Assembly (NCBI GenBank): GCA_914767885.1
Contig: CAJZBQ010000004.1
Span: 310,001 to 374,000, forward strand
Direction: 5' to 3'
Origin: Blepharisma stoltei
Lineage: Eukaryota; Ciliophora; Heterotrichea; Heterotrichida; Blepharismidae
Length of the DNA: 64,000 nucleotides
In this document: in pieces, positions 55,114 to 64,000 of the stretch
Position numbering within the stretch: position 1 is the stretch's first letter
How the letters are laid out: every line of letters starts with the position of its first letter
Position numbers and translations under genes: made by a program
Notes under the pieces: generated by a model
Database searches by the model: none
What the model was told of the DNA's origin: nothing
The model's input: the letters and a program-made list of their open reading frames with translations, nothing else

Positions 55114-58100
55114 TTATGACTCATCCCTTGGACCTGCTGAATTAGCTCTTGTTAAAAAATTTTTTATTTTACTTGCAATTTGTTCGGCTGAATTACTTTG
55201 GAACAGTATCTTCACACGACGACTACTTCATAACGACTATTTTTTTGGCCTATTTTTTTTTTTGGCCTATTTTTTTTTGGCCTATTTTTGTTTGGCCTAT
55301 TTTTTTTTTGGCCTATTTTTTTTTGGCCTATTTTTTTTTCACCTATTTTTTTTTTGCCTATATTTTTTGGCCTATTTTTTTTTCACCTATTTTTTTTTTG
55401 GCCTATTTGGTCAAGCACAGGTAGCAACCCTACACCCCCACCCCCCTTTTTTAATGGTACCCCACCCCCCCTAAAAAATGGCACCCCCCACCCCCCCTTT
55501 CACAGATGGCACCCCCCACCCCCATAATATAGCATAAAATATATGACAAATGCCAATTTAGAGCAGACGTAATAAATAAATTATTATTTTAAATATTCAA
55601 AATTACTGATTTATGCAATATCCACATAGCGTAGCACAATCGATTAAGGAGTAGATGGAATGAGGTGAGAATTTCCTATAACTAGTAAGCTCACCAAATC
55701 TGAAAAAATTTGTTAGCAAGCATAATAATGATCTTTGGTATTAATTTAGCAATATATCCTGCATATATTTATGAACTTTGTGGAACAATGGCTAAAAGTC
55801 GAATTAGAGATCCAAAAGTAAAACTGACAATAGCAAATACTATTTTTATTACCACTATTGAATCCTGCTACCAATTCAGTCCTGCAATCCTTGTACAATT
55901 GTCATTAGATTAGCTTTAATTTATGAATCAATAAATTTAAAGCAAGTTATTGTATTATCCTTGGTTAATTTAATAATTAATGTCATTATCTATATCTTTG
56001 GCATTATATCTATAAATATAAAAAACAAATTTAATATATTTTCTAATTAATTGCTAATTAAATTTAAATTTATTAATTAATCATAAATATAAAGTAATTT
56101 GTGGACTTAATTTAAAAATATAGTGTTTTAATTGAGTTATGTTTAATTTATTCTGCTTATTTCCTATCAAATACTTCTATAGGATAAACCCGAGAAGGGG
56201 GGGTGGGGTGGGGTGGGGGTGTCTGGTTGCGACCTATGCTTGACCACCTATTTTTTTCGGCCCATTTTTTTTTCACCTATTTTTTTTTAGACTATTTTTT
56301 TTTGGCCTATTTTTTTTTGGCCTTGTTTTTTTTGGCCTATTTTTTTTTGGACTATTTTTTTTTGGCCTCTTTTTTTTTTAGCCTATTTTTTGGCTCTTTT
56401 TTTGGCAATTTTTTATCTATTTTTTACTAATATTTGGGCATAATTCCATACTAATTGTTTTAATATAATTTTTAATGTATTTTAAACGATTTAACCAACA
56501 AAAAATGCACCCTTAACAGATTTCGTACTCCTTGAATACTAATTCATTGTTTTTAAATTTCGAGAATTTTAGATTTAATTAGGAGTTTTCACTTAATTTA
56601 CTCAATATTAATCGCGTAAGGAAAAGTCTCTGTCTCTCAATAAGGTTCTAGTCCTCTCAGCAGCTTCATGAATGAGGCTAGGTAAAAAAAGGCCAAAAAA
56701 AATAGGCCAAAAAAAATAGGCCAAAAAAAAATAGCCAAAAAAAAAATAGGCTAAAAAAAAAAAATAGGCTAAAAAAAAATAGGCCAAAAAAATAGGTGAA
56801 AAAAAATAGGCCAAAAAAAACTAGGCCAAAAAAAAAATAGGTGAAAAAAAATAGGTGAAAAAAAAAAAAAAAATAGGTGAAAAAAAAAATAGGCCAAAAA
56901 AATAGGTCAAAAAAAAATAGGCCAAAAAAAAAAATAGGCCAAAAAAAAATAGGCCAAAAAAAAATAGGCCAAAAAAAATAGTCGTTATGAAATAGTTGTC
57001 GTGTGGAGGAACCCTTGGAACTCCATCAAATTATTATCAATAAATTTGATATAAAATCTTCTCTCGCTGTTTGGATGGACAAAAACGCTTTCAATTGATT
57101 TTATGTCATATACATATTTGTTGCTATGCTCTTCAATTTCTATTATATATTCGCCCGTATGATTTCTTTTTAGCTCAATAGTAGCTGGACGGTTTATTAA
57201 ATGATTAATTTTAGTGACGTCATGCTTTTGATAATAAGACTCAGCCTCTTCAAGCTCATTTTTATATTGCATAAGTTTATTTGATAGCATAGCTTCATTT
57301 TCTCCTTGTTTTAGCAGCCTTTCATTTAGCCTGGCGATCTGTCCTTGCTTTACCAATATTTCTTGCTTAATTACCTGTATTTCTTCTTCAATGGCTTAAC
57401 ACAAATAAAATGGGGACTTGTCTAACCCGTCCTTCTCCATACCCTCGGGGTTTTTGGATCTAAGAAGGACTAAAGCTGGAACTTTGTGCTCTGGGTGAGT
57501 TTTTTCTCCCTGATTAGGGCACCATAACAGGTTTTTTTACCATGACTCATATGCAAGTAGACCAGAGTCCATAAGAAAACTCCACACTTCTGGGTAAGGA
57601 TAATAGGGACCAGAAGGAGGATAGGGATTGTCTCCTGCCTCCCATCCACAGATATATGATGCCAACTGCTAGGAGTTGTCCAAAGAAGTGCCTGAGTACG
57701 TCTCAATGAGAGATGGCGACATCACAATTTCTTTTGGTGGCATCTACAGAAAATGGTGTCAGTGCAAGCCGATACTTAGGATGAGGAGTCTGAAGTCGGT
57801 AAGGCAGAGAAAGTTAAAATAATCTTCAATTGCTTGATAAGTGTTGCTTGCCATCTCCAGGTCCGCTTTTAATTTCTTTTCTGTCTCAAGTAAATTATTA
57901 TAAGACATCTGAGCATCTCTCATGTCTTTTTCCAACGATTCTTGTTGTCTTAATGTATCTGCCAGCTGCGCTTGCAGCTCACTTACAGTTTTTCTCAATG
58001 TGTCATCTTTGCTTTTTATTTCTTTTTGAATTTCTTCGCAGGCTTGATTAATGGTTGCGTACATAGTTTGTAAATCCTGATTTTCTTGCTTTAAAAAATG

Positions 58101-58463
58101 ATATTCTTCCAATAACTTCTTGTTTTGCTGCTCCAAAGTGGCGACACTTTTTTTCGGAACTTTTGCTGGTGAGCTGCTGCCATTCTTATTCCTTTCTTTT
58201 AGCTGTGTTAATTCTTGTTCGAGTCTTTCTCTTTCTTCGTTCATTGTTTTTATTTGTGAATCTTTTTCTGCGAGGGTTAGGTTGAGCATTCCAAGCTTTT
58301 TTTGGAGACTGTCGGCTAATTCTAAATCCTTTTGTTTGGCTTCTCTTTCCATAAGCACTGCTTTTTTCATAATAGCGATTTTCTTTTTGCAGTCCTGTGC
58401 TGCATCTTCTCCAGGAGGACTTGAGGGAAGTGAGTTTGTTCTTGTGTCTCGTCTAGAATCCAT
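55114..58463 (-). CDS. Coiled-coil protein with C-terminal PH-like domain
   Basis: 380 residues after removing the 1769-bp element and a SINE (1143 nt). ATG at 58463. A long coiled coil (LELADSLQKKLGMLNLTLAE, KDSQIKTMNEERERLEQELT) runs to about residue 260. A beta-rich domain follows: ATIELKRNHTGEYIIEIEEH, RRFYIKFIDNNLMEFQGFLH, then KILFQSNSAEQIASKIKNFL, the order of a PH-type fold with its final helix. Function unknown; a cytoskeletal or centrosomal role is only a guess. Confidence 0.72.
55243..56985. repeat. TTTTTTTTGGCCTA minisatellite arrays
   Basis: Three blocks of 10-15 bp units made of a T or A run plus GGCCTA, GCCTA or CACCTA variants. The outer left and outer right blocks are inverted relative to each other, and a third block flanks the inner element. 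Confidence 0.85.
55710..55913 (+). other. Short hydrophobic reading frame inside the nested element
   Basis: An open frame of about 65 codons (MIFGINLAIYPAYIYELCG, then KVKLTIANTIFITTIESCY) lies in the inner element, which has no other coding sequence. It could be an eroded passenger gene. No family recognised. Confidence 0.25.
57385..57837 (+). mobile_element. SINE-like element (F1) in the coiled-coil gene
   Basis: TCTTCAATGGCTTAA (57385-57399) and TCTTCAATTGCTTGA (57823-57837) flank 423 bp aligned with 25024-25471. Removal joins NTYQAIEE to EIQVIKQEILVKQG. Confidence 0.85.
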
Positions 58464-58568
58464 TTTATTATATACTCAACAATTTTTAAATAATTATTGC
58501 ATTCTATATAAAATGTGAAAAGTAGATTATAAGCTGAAAGCCAAACTAATTTAAAATATATTATTGCT

Positions 58569-59135
58569 TAATCCCCCCCCATCCTTGATCGAACGACTCG
58601 CCATCGTTCGATCAAGGATGGGGGTTACACAAAAAATTTTTTCGGGAAAAAAAATTTATATATAAAATAAAAATTATATATATGATTTTTTTATTACTTT
58701 TAAATAAGAGGGTTAAGAGTATTTTAATAATTATTTTTACAGCAAAAAATTGAATTACTTTCATAAAATACCAATTTTTAATATTTTGGTTTATTAGTTA
58801 CCCTTTTAAACTGTATAAATTTTAATTTGTTACTTACTGAATTAAAATTTTTTTTTTTTAAATTTTAAAGAATCTCTATTTTATTAGATTATTGAGTTTT
58901 CAAGCCTAGGTTGATGGCTAAATCGCTTCGAATGGTTGATTCCGCAGCTTTTTGTCGTCTCAAAGCTCTGACAGCAATCATTAGGTACATCTTCCCAAGA
59001 TTTTGATAACTAATATATTTTTTATATATATAAAAATTTGCATGATATGAAAATCGTTCGATCAAGGATGGGGTTAATTTCCCCAATTTTTAGGAATTTT
59101 TACAGTCAATCGTTCGATCAAGGATGGGGGGGAGT
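58569..59135. mobile_element. Palindromic element, family D, copy 1
   Basis: Begins TAATCCCCCCCCATCC with a perfect hairpin (CATCCTTGATCGAACGA / TCGTTCGATCAAGGATG). The right end carries two direct copies of CGTTCGATCAAGGATGGGG and then GGGGGAGT before TA. Intergenic, 567 bp, close in sequence to 61590-62155. It contains a degraded coding-like stretch at about 58900-59010 (-). Confidence 0.85.
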
Positions 59136-59181
59136 TACAATTTATTTATAATAAAATACAAGATAGCAGGATAAATTTTCA

Positions 59182-61408
59182 TTATACACTTATGGGCTGC
59201 CTAGCTGCTCTCTCTAGTTCTGATACCCTATTTGAGAGTTCTCTATTCAAATGCTTTATTTGTTTCAGCTCTTCTTCTCGATCAGCCAATGATTGAGTTA
59301 AAGAATTTATTATTTTTTGATAATCAAATGTAGACATTGTATGAGTTTTTGTGAAAATTTTTCTTAATTCATTATTCCTCTCAATTTCCTCTTCAAGTCT
59401 CTTTCTATTTAATTTAATAAGCTGGTCAAAATTTGAAGCTAACTCTTGAGATCTTTTTAATTCAGACGAAAGCGCTATATTTTGCTGTTTAAGCTCTTCT
59501 ATTTCTCTTTCATAATCAGTTACATCTTTAGGGGTTTTCGCTAATTTTGATAGAAGTTTTTCATTTTCTGCTGCTAGAGACTCGATTTTCTTTTTGAAAA
59601 AATTCTTTTCAGACTCCATTTTATTTAAGATGTCTATATTTTCTTGTTTATGCTGTTTTATCCTGCTTTTATAAACTGCGATTTTTTCTCTCAATTCACG
59701 GATTTCTTTGTCTTGATTTTCATCTGTGCTCTCAGAAATTTCATCTTGGAAAGACCTAACACTTGAGTTCGAAGAGCTTCCACCACACAAATCAGTATTT
59801 CCATCTAATTTTCCAAAAACTTCTATTAGTGATGCTACTATAATTTTGCATTTTTCGCATGGATGGGATCGTCTAATGATATCGTTCAAATCATCCTTCA
59901 CAATTTTCAGTAAAAGAGCATAACCATTTTCAGTAGTTTTTTGTTGGTCTAGTCTTAACTCGAATGTTTCATTTTGCTCTTTATACATGATGATATCTTG
60001 TCTTAAAAATTTCAGCTCACTTTCATATTTTTCTATCAGCTGATTTTGCTTCAAGAGTTTATCTCTTAATTCAGTATTTTCTATTTCAAGCTCTTTTGCA
60101 TGAGTTTGGTATTTCTCAGTCATATTATTTGTCTTTTCATTACTTTCTTTTAGCAAATTCAAAGCAGAAATTGCAACTTCATAGTCTTTGTTTAAATCAA
60201 ATAGCCTAGATGAAAGCTCTTGATTTTTAAATAGCAAGTCAGACTGACCTTGTGTGATAATTTTGCTGCAAAACATTCGTATTGAAATTGCTATAATATC
60301 TCTTTCAAAAGGCTTATCAGTAGAAAAATCAAGCTTTCTGTCTCTAAACACAATAGAAAAATTTGTATTAGTACGATGATGGATTTGGATTTGTGGAAAT
60401 TCCCTATCCATGCTAACAGAAATTATCTTTTTGTCGTTTTGATAAGCAATATTCATTTTTTCATCTTCTACCTTAATAATCACATATCCAGGCACTAATT
60501 CCTTCGAGCTTCCTCCTATTAAATTTGCAATGAAAATGCCTGAGTTTATTTTCAGCATTTCTTGAACTGAGGATTGCACTTGGGGGTCTATCTGAATAGG
60601 TCCTATTTCACTGAATGCGGGCATTCCTGTATATTCTTCAGCTTCACTGACAGGAACAATATGCATTAATAAAATGGCATTTAGTTCGAAAGAAATAAGC
60701 TCTGATAAGTCCCCTCATATATTTTATTAATGGTTTTAAGGTTTTCCTGGAGAACTTCTCTGCATAGCAACAGCAATTTAAGGCCGAGAACTGCTCCAAG
60801 TACATCAAGGGACTTAAGGTTTTTTCCTCTCAGCACACGCGAAGAAGGTAACTCTCAGGTGGAGCACCCGAAGGAGCTAAGTAAAGGGAGCGAGTGCAAA
60901 TACTCACTGTGAGGTTTTTTATGGTTAGCTAGAGGCAAGCTTGCTTTGGATTCCTTAGTCAGCTTGAAAATATGGCGTTACATATGAATGCCTGGTGACG
61001 TCATCACTTTGGAGCGCCGTAGCCTAACAGAGTGGCATGTTAGGTACTGAGAAACATAAAACATAAGAAGAGAGGAACAGCATGCACACAAATTTTGCAG
61101 CCTATATCATCAGCATTTGGCTGATAAAAAGCGCCATAAACTCCATCGATAGGAGTGAACTGATTTTCATTTGTAGCCCTATATCATGTGCACTTCAAAG
61201 GTAGTGGCATCCCAATATTAGGGCCAACTTTCATTGTTGCGCATGCTTCTATTAGAGAAGTCTGATAAGGGCCACCTTTTAGTTGAAAATTTAAGCATGT
61301 TTCATCAAAAACAGTAGCTGATGGAGTGTCAGCGGTATTATTTTCCGCTTCTTTTTGTGTTTTTTTCTTGAAAAGAGAAAATTTCTTTGAGTGACCTTCT
61401 TCAGACAT
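59182..61408 (-). CDS. Ig-like (AIR9-type) and PH-like domain coiled-coil protein
   Basis: 601 residues after removing a SINE (1806 nt). The N-terminal segment LKCTWYRATNENQFTPIDG, then YGAFYQPNADDIGCKICV, has the pattern of A9/Ig-like repeats of the plant microtubule protein AIR9 and relatives. A second beta-rich domain (VPGYVIIKVEDEKMNIAYQN, TNFSIVFRDRKLDFSTDKPF) ends in a helix typical of PH folds. The rest is coiled coil with a CEKCKII pair near the middle. TGA is Trp at KCTWYRAT, the conserved Trp of the Ig-like repeat. A cytoskeletal role is inferred only. Confidence 0.75.
60652..61086 (+). mobile_element. SINE-like element (F2), 14-bp TSD
   Basis: AGGAACAATATGCA (60652-60665) and AGGAACAGCATGCA (61073-61086) flank 407 bp that begin TTAATAAAATGGCATTTAGTT, like the copy in SIN1. 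Excision joins KICVHAVP to VSEAEEYTG. Confidence 0.85.
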
Positions 61409-61589
61409 TTTTTAAAAATGATAAGTTTCAGAATTAACTTACTACCCCCTTTAAGAGCGAATAAAACCATTGGAAAAATGGTTATGATTCTTGGGAAAAT
61501 TAAACGAAATAAAGATCAAAAAAATAATTTAATATATATATTTTTATATAATATTAATTGCTCTATTAATTCTATTAATTTTAAATTCT

Positions 61590-62155
61590 TACTCCCCCCC
61601 CCATCCTTGATCGAACGACTCGCCATCGTTCGATCAAGGATGGGGGTTAACAAAAAATTTTTTGGGGAAAAAAATTTTATATATAAAATGAAAAAGATAA
61701 ATATATATTTTTTTTTATTTACTTTTAAGAGGGTTAAGAGTATTTAATAATTATTTTTACAGCAAAAAATTGAATTAATTTCATAAAATACCAATTTTTA
61801 ATATTTTGATTTATTAGTTACCCTTTTAAACTGTATAATTTTAATTTGTTCATTATTGAATTAATTTTTTTTTTAAATTTTAAAGAATCTCTATTTTTTA
61901 GATTATTGAGTTTTTAAGCCTAGGTTGATGACTAAATCACTTCGGATGGTTGATTTCGCAGCTTTCTGTCGTCTCAAAGCTCTGAAAACAACTTCATTAG
62001 GTACATCTTCCAAAGCTTTTGATAACTAATATTTTTTATATATATAATAAAAATTTGCATGATATGAAAATCGTTCGATCAAGGATGGGGTTAATTTCCC
62101 CAATTTTTAGGAATTTTTACAGTCAATCGTTCGATCAAGGATGTGGGGGGGGAGT
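61590..62155. mobile_element. Palindromic element, family D, copy 2
   Basis: Begins TACTCCCCCCCCCATCC with the same hairpin and right-end direct repeats as copy 1; 566 bp. Here the internal minus-strand stretch reads LSKALEDVPNEVVFRALRRQ then KAAKSTIRSDLVINLGLKTQ and TAA without a break. Confidence 0.88.
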
Positions 62156-62211
62156 TAGAAAATAAATTTTATAAATTAAATTGGATTCTTCTTTTCACTC
62201 ACTTAATTAGC

Positions 62212-62339
62212 TAGATTTCGCTTAACATTCGATACCATATCACCTTATAGGCTTTCACCCCTGCTTCTGAATTCCCTGATCTACCATAATGTGATATACT
62301 GTTGGCTTCGCACCACAATGGTCTCTCGGATTCTTGCTT
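62212..62339 (-). other. Possible 3' end of a small gene
   Basis: The minus strand is open for about 40 codons to TAG at 62212 (KQESERPLWCEANSISHYGR, then SGNSEAGVKAYKVIWYRMLS). Joining across the family A element at TA prepends KIL, then the SINE fragment intervenes. No start was found. Could be a relic. Confidence 0.25.
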
Positions 62340-62720
62340 TACTCCCCCCCCCTCCGTGAGTGAACAAAACCATTAGAAAAAATCCGTATTTTTTGCCCAA
62401 AAGCCCACCCTCCGTGAGTGAACAAAAATTTTTTTAATAGAAAAATTTTTATGGAAAAAAAATTAGATATATAAATGATAATTAGTATAATGAAATCTAG
62501 AGCTAATTCTGTTTAATTTTAAACGAATTGCTTTTTAAAACATAAATTTTATAAATTAAATTAATATTTGCTTTCCAATTTTTGCGAATTAGGATTTTTT
62601 TTAAATTTCGAAAAAAAAATATTTTTTATAAAAATTTATATATAAATTTTTTTAAAAAAAAAATAATTAACCTCCGTGAGTGAACAAAATTTTTTTGTTC
62701 ACTCACGGAGGGGGGGGAGT
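62340..62720. mobile_element. Family A palindromic element, inverted copy
   Basis: Reads TACTCCCCCCCCTCCGTGAG, AACCATTAGAAAAA, CCCACCCTCCGTGAGTG, AT-rich centre, then GTGAGTGAAC/GTTCACTCAC and a G run. This is the reverse complement order of 46392-46770, with high similarity throughout. Confidence 0.88.
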
Positions 62721-62739
62721 TAGGATTTTTACGACTGTC

Positions 62740-62948
62740 CTTCCAGCTCTCGATACAAAATTGTGTCCGTCAGGTACGCTAAAGATCACAGTTTCCACCG
62801 CCTGATGTTGGCGCATACTTCTAGAAAATTTCATTCCTCGAAGTAGCCGTCCGAAGTTGTGCACTCTCGGGCTAAATATTCAATCATTGCCGGTATAATT
62901 TTTATAGGTAAAGTCAAACCTCATAATCAAAATATGGCGAAAATAGTT
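62740..62948 (-). mobile_element. 5'-truncated SINE fragment (F3)
   Basis: Shares ACTTCTAGAAAATTTCATTC, the AGCTCTCGAT block and the AACCTCATAATCAAAATATG end with 20305-20726 and 32347-32773, but lacks the terminal CGCCATATTT segment, i.e. the 5' end in its own orientation. No clear target duplication. Confidence 0.6.
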
Positions 62949-63202
62949 TTTTAAAGATTCGTTTAAAATTATTTTAACATAAAATTAAAACTTAATGCCT
63001 TTAAGAGCAAGCAATATTTTGCTTTTAGGTGGAGAGTTAGCACTCTTCTATTAAAATAAATTGAAATTAATGGGATCAAAAATAATGGCTTAATTCAAAT
63101 TAAAAAGGGAATATTGATCTCTTCTTATCTTTTTGCTTACTTCTTTTTAATCAAAATTATTTTTAATTTTAACTATATTATTTTTTTCTATTTTATTCTT
63201 TA
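62949..63202. other. AT-rich intergenic region
   Basis: No gene. A stray element-like end (GGTGGAGAGTTAG) lies near 63028-63040. Confidence 0.4.
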
Positions 63203-64000
63203 TTATAAAGGAAGAAAATTAGGAGCTTTAGAGGAAATAGTATCTGTATTGTACAAAGACTGTATATAGGCAGAGTTAAGCTCACTCTCCACCCACACGT
63301 GCCACTTATGGAACGGAATGTTATCTCTTATAGCTTTTTGATAAAGTGTTTGTGCTGGTATTATACAGATTGTTTCCATGTAAGGAGAATTCATTTTGAC
63401 TGTTTGGGTTGTCTATATTAAAATTACCAATAAAAAGTATTCTTCTGCAGGGTCCTTTCTTGTTATTTTTTCTTTTTTACCTTCAATAATGACGCTTCCT
63501 TCGTTTACGATACTGCACAGCTTTTCTTTTCCAAAAATAAAGCTTTCTTTTCCATTAGAAGCTATTGATATAAACCCTTTTTGGTACTTCGGTTCCGGTC
63601 GAGTAGTTGTTGTTTTCGATCTTTCGATTCTATAATTGCCATTTGAAGGAGAGGGTGAAGGTTTTTCTTCAATTTCGCACTCTTCAAGGGTTTCAAACCC
63701 GTTTTCGTTTTCAATACATTCTAGCTCATTCAGCAAGCTCATATGTCTACTCTGTCTTCTTGAGTTAGCTTTTCTATTTATGTTCATATTTTCAATGACA
63801 TTAAGATCTTCCTCCAGTTTTTCATTCTGGCTCCTTATTTTTTCAAATTTTATAGCCATTATTTCATACTTTTTCTCAATCTCATTTTTATCGTCCTTGC
63901 ATTTTTCCAGCTCCCCTTCAAGATCTTTTAGCTTCTGCATGCATATGCAATGTTTTTTATCCAATTTCTCATACTCCTCTTTTACTTCTTGGAGCTGGTT
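63203..64000 (-). CDS. Coiled-coil protein, C-terminal part (5' beyond window)
   Basis: The frame is open from the right edge (NQLQEVKEEYEKLDKKHC) through a coiled coil (LEGELEKCKDDKNEIEKKYE, FEKIRSQNEKLEEDL), a Ser/Thr/Arg-rich linker and a globular end. A 15-nt intron at 63413-63427 (GTAATTTTAATATAG, identical to that at 12615-12629) joins EEYFLL to TTQTVKMNSPYMETICII; the stop is at 63203. Family unknown. Confidence 0.75.

Larger units (their letters stand above)
55224..56992. mobile_element. 1769-bp compound TIR element with T-run satellite and nested element
   Basis: The outer ends are inverted (TACTTCATAACGACTATTTT and its near complement) and TA-bounded; excision keeps frame. Just outside, CACACGACGAC and GTTGTCGTGTG are also inverted, so the true boundary may be a few bases further out. 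Within lie tandem TTTTTTTTGGCCTA arrays in opposite orientations (55243-55404, 56245-56400, 56690-56985) around an inner element whose ends GGTCAAGCA...GCAACC are themselves inverted (about 55408 and 56250). Confidence 0.75.

Noticed and set aside
55149-56430. Phe/Leu/Ala/Tyr-rich frames
   Set aside because: Direct translations of the T-run GGCCTA arrays.
58889-59086. Stand-alone gene in family D copy 1
   Set aside because: The same segment in copy 2 reads in another frame; copy 1 is frameshifted, so it is treated as a captured relic.
1-64000. CRISPR arrays, rRNA or tRNA genes
   Set aside because: Repeats are dispersed or palindromic, not regularly spaced; no cloverleaf or rRNA core sequence was noticed on reading. 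A covariance-model scan would settle small RNAs.

Overview
The window looks like germline (micronuclear-type) DNA of a heterotrich ciliate close to Blepharisma. Three things support this. First, in-frame TGA reads as tryptophan in nearly every gene (kinesin, dynein, SIN1, R2R3-Myb, phosphatidylserine synthase), while only TAA and TAG end genes. Second, spliceosomal introns are exactly 15 nt, GT...AG and AT-rich (seven clear cases). Third, about twenty coding-sequence interruptions disappear, with the reading frame restored, when a repeat-bounded segment is removed. The organism name and the germline origin are inferences; TGA=Trp, the 15-nt introns and the frame-restoring segments are read directly.

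Layout. 1-8974 (-): axonemal dynein heavy chain, running off the left edge, with three insertions. 9.5-12.1 kb: small coiled-coil gene, palindromic element, membrane RING-H2 gene. 12.1-15.1 kb (-): LRR/coiled-coil protein. 15.5-20.8 kb (+): phosphatidylserine synthase, MYCBP, three unrecognised proteins. 20.8-22.5 kb (+): kinesin. 22.6-25.6 kb (-): SIN1/AVO1 (TORC2). 25.7-31.5 kb: SAM-domain protein, a basic hypothetical protein, a Cys-motif protein with unresolved frame, R2R3-Myb. 31.5-36.8 kb (+): glutathione synthetase, a 5'-truncated LINE, a PAP2/PDCT-like lipid enzyme, class II histone deacetylase. 37.1-46.2 kb (+): one giant gene of about 2114 codons cut by eight insertions. 46.3-50.2 kb (-): penicillin-acylase-family protein and a membrane-anchored coiled-coil protein. 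50.4-54.7 kb: Ser-rich protein, NOL10/ENP2, small hypothetical, COQ10. 55.1-61.4 kb (-): two coiled-coil proteins, each interrupted. 61.6-63.0 kb: three intergenic elements. 63.2-64.0 kb (-): 3' end of another coiled-coil gene.

The interruptions are of two kinds. (a) TA-bounded (rarely AGC- or AAGTG-bounded) segments of 60-1769 bp, often with palindromic or terminal-inverted-repeat ends, which look like classical IESs/MITEs. (b) SINE-like retroelements of 225-598 bp flanked by 8-17 bp target-site duplications, mostly without TA, sitting in exons. For every multi-exon gene whose protein can be followed, removing the inserts with one repeat copy gives a total coding length divisible by three (for example giant gene 6345 nt, SIN1 1398 nt, glutathione synthetase 1401 nt). 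The gene set is ordinary housekeeping, ciliary and signalling material with very short intergenic gaps; the unusual biology is the density and variety of precisely placed, apparently removable insertions.
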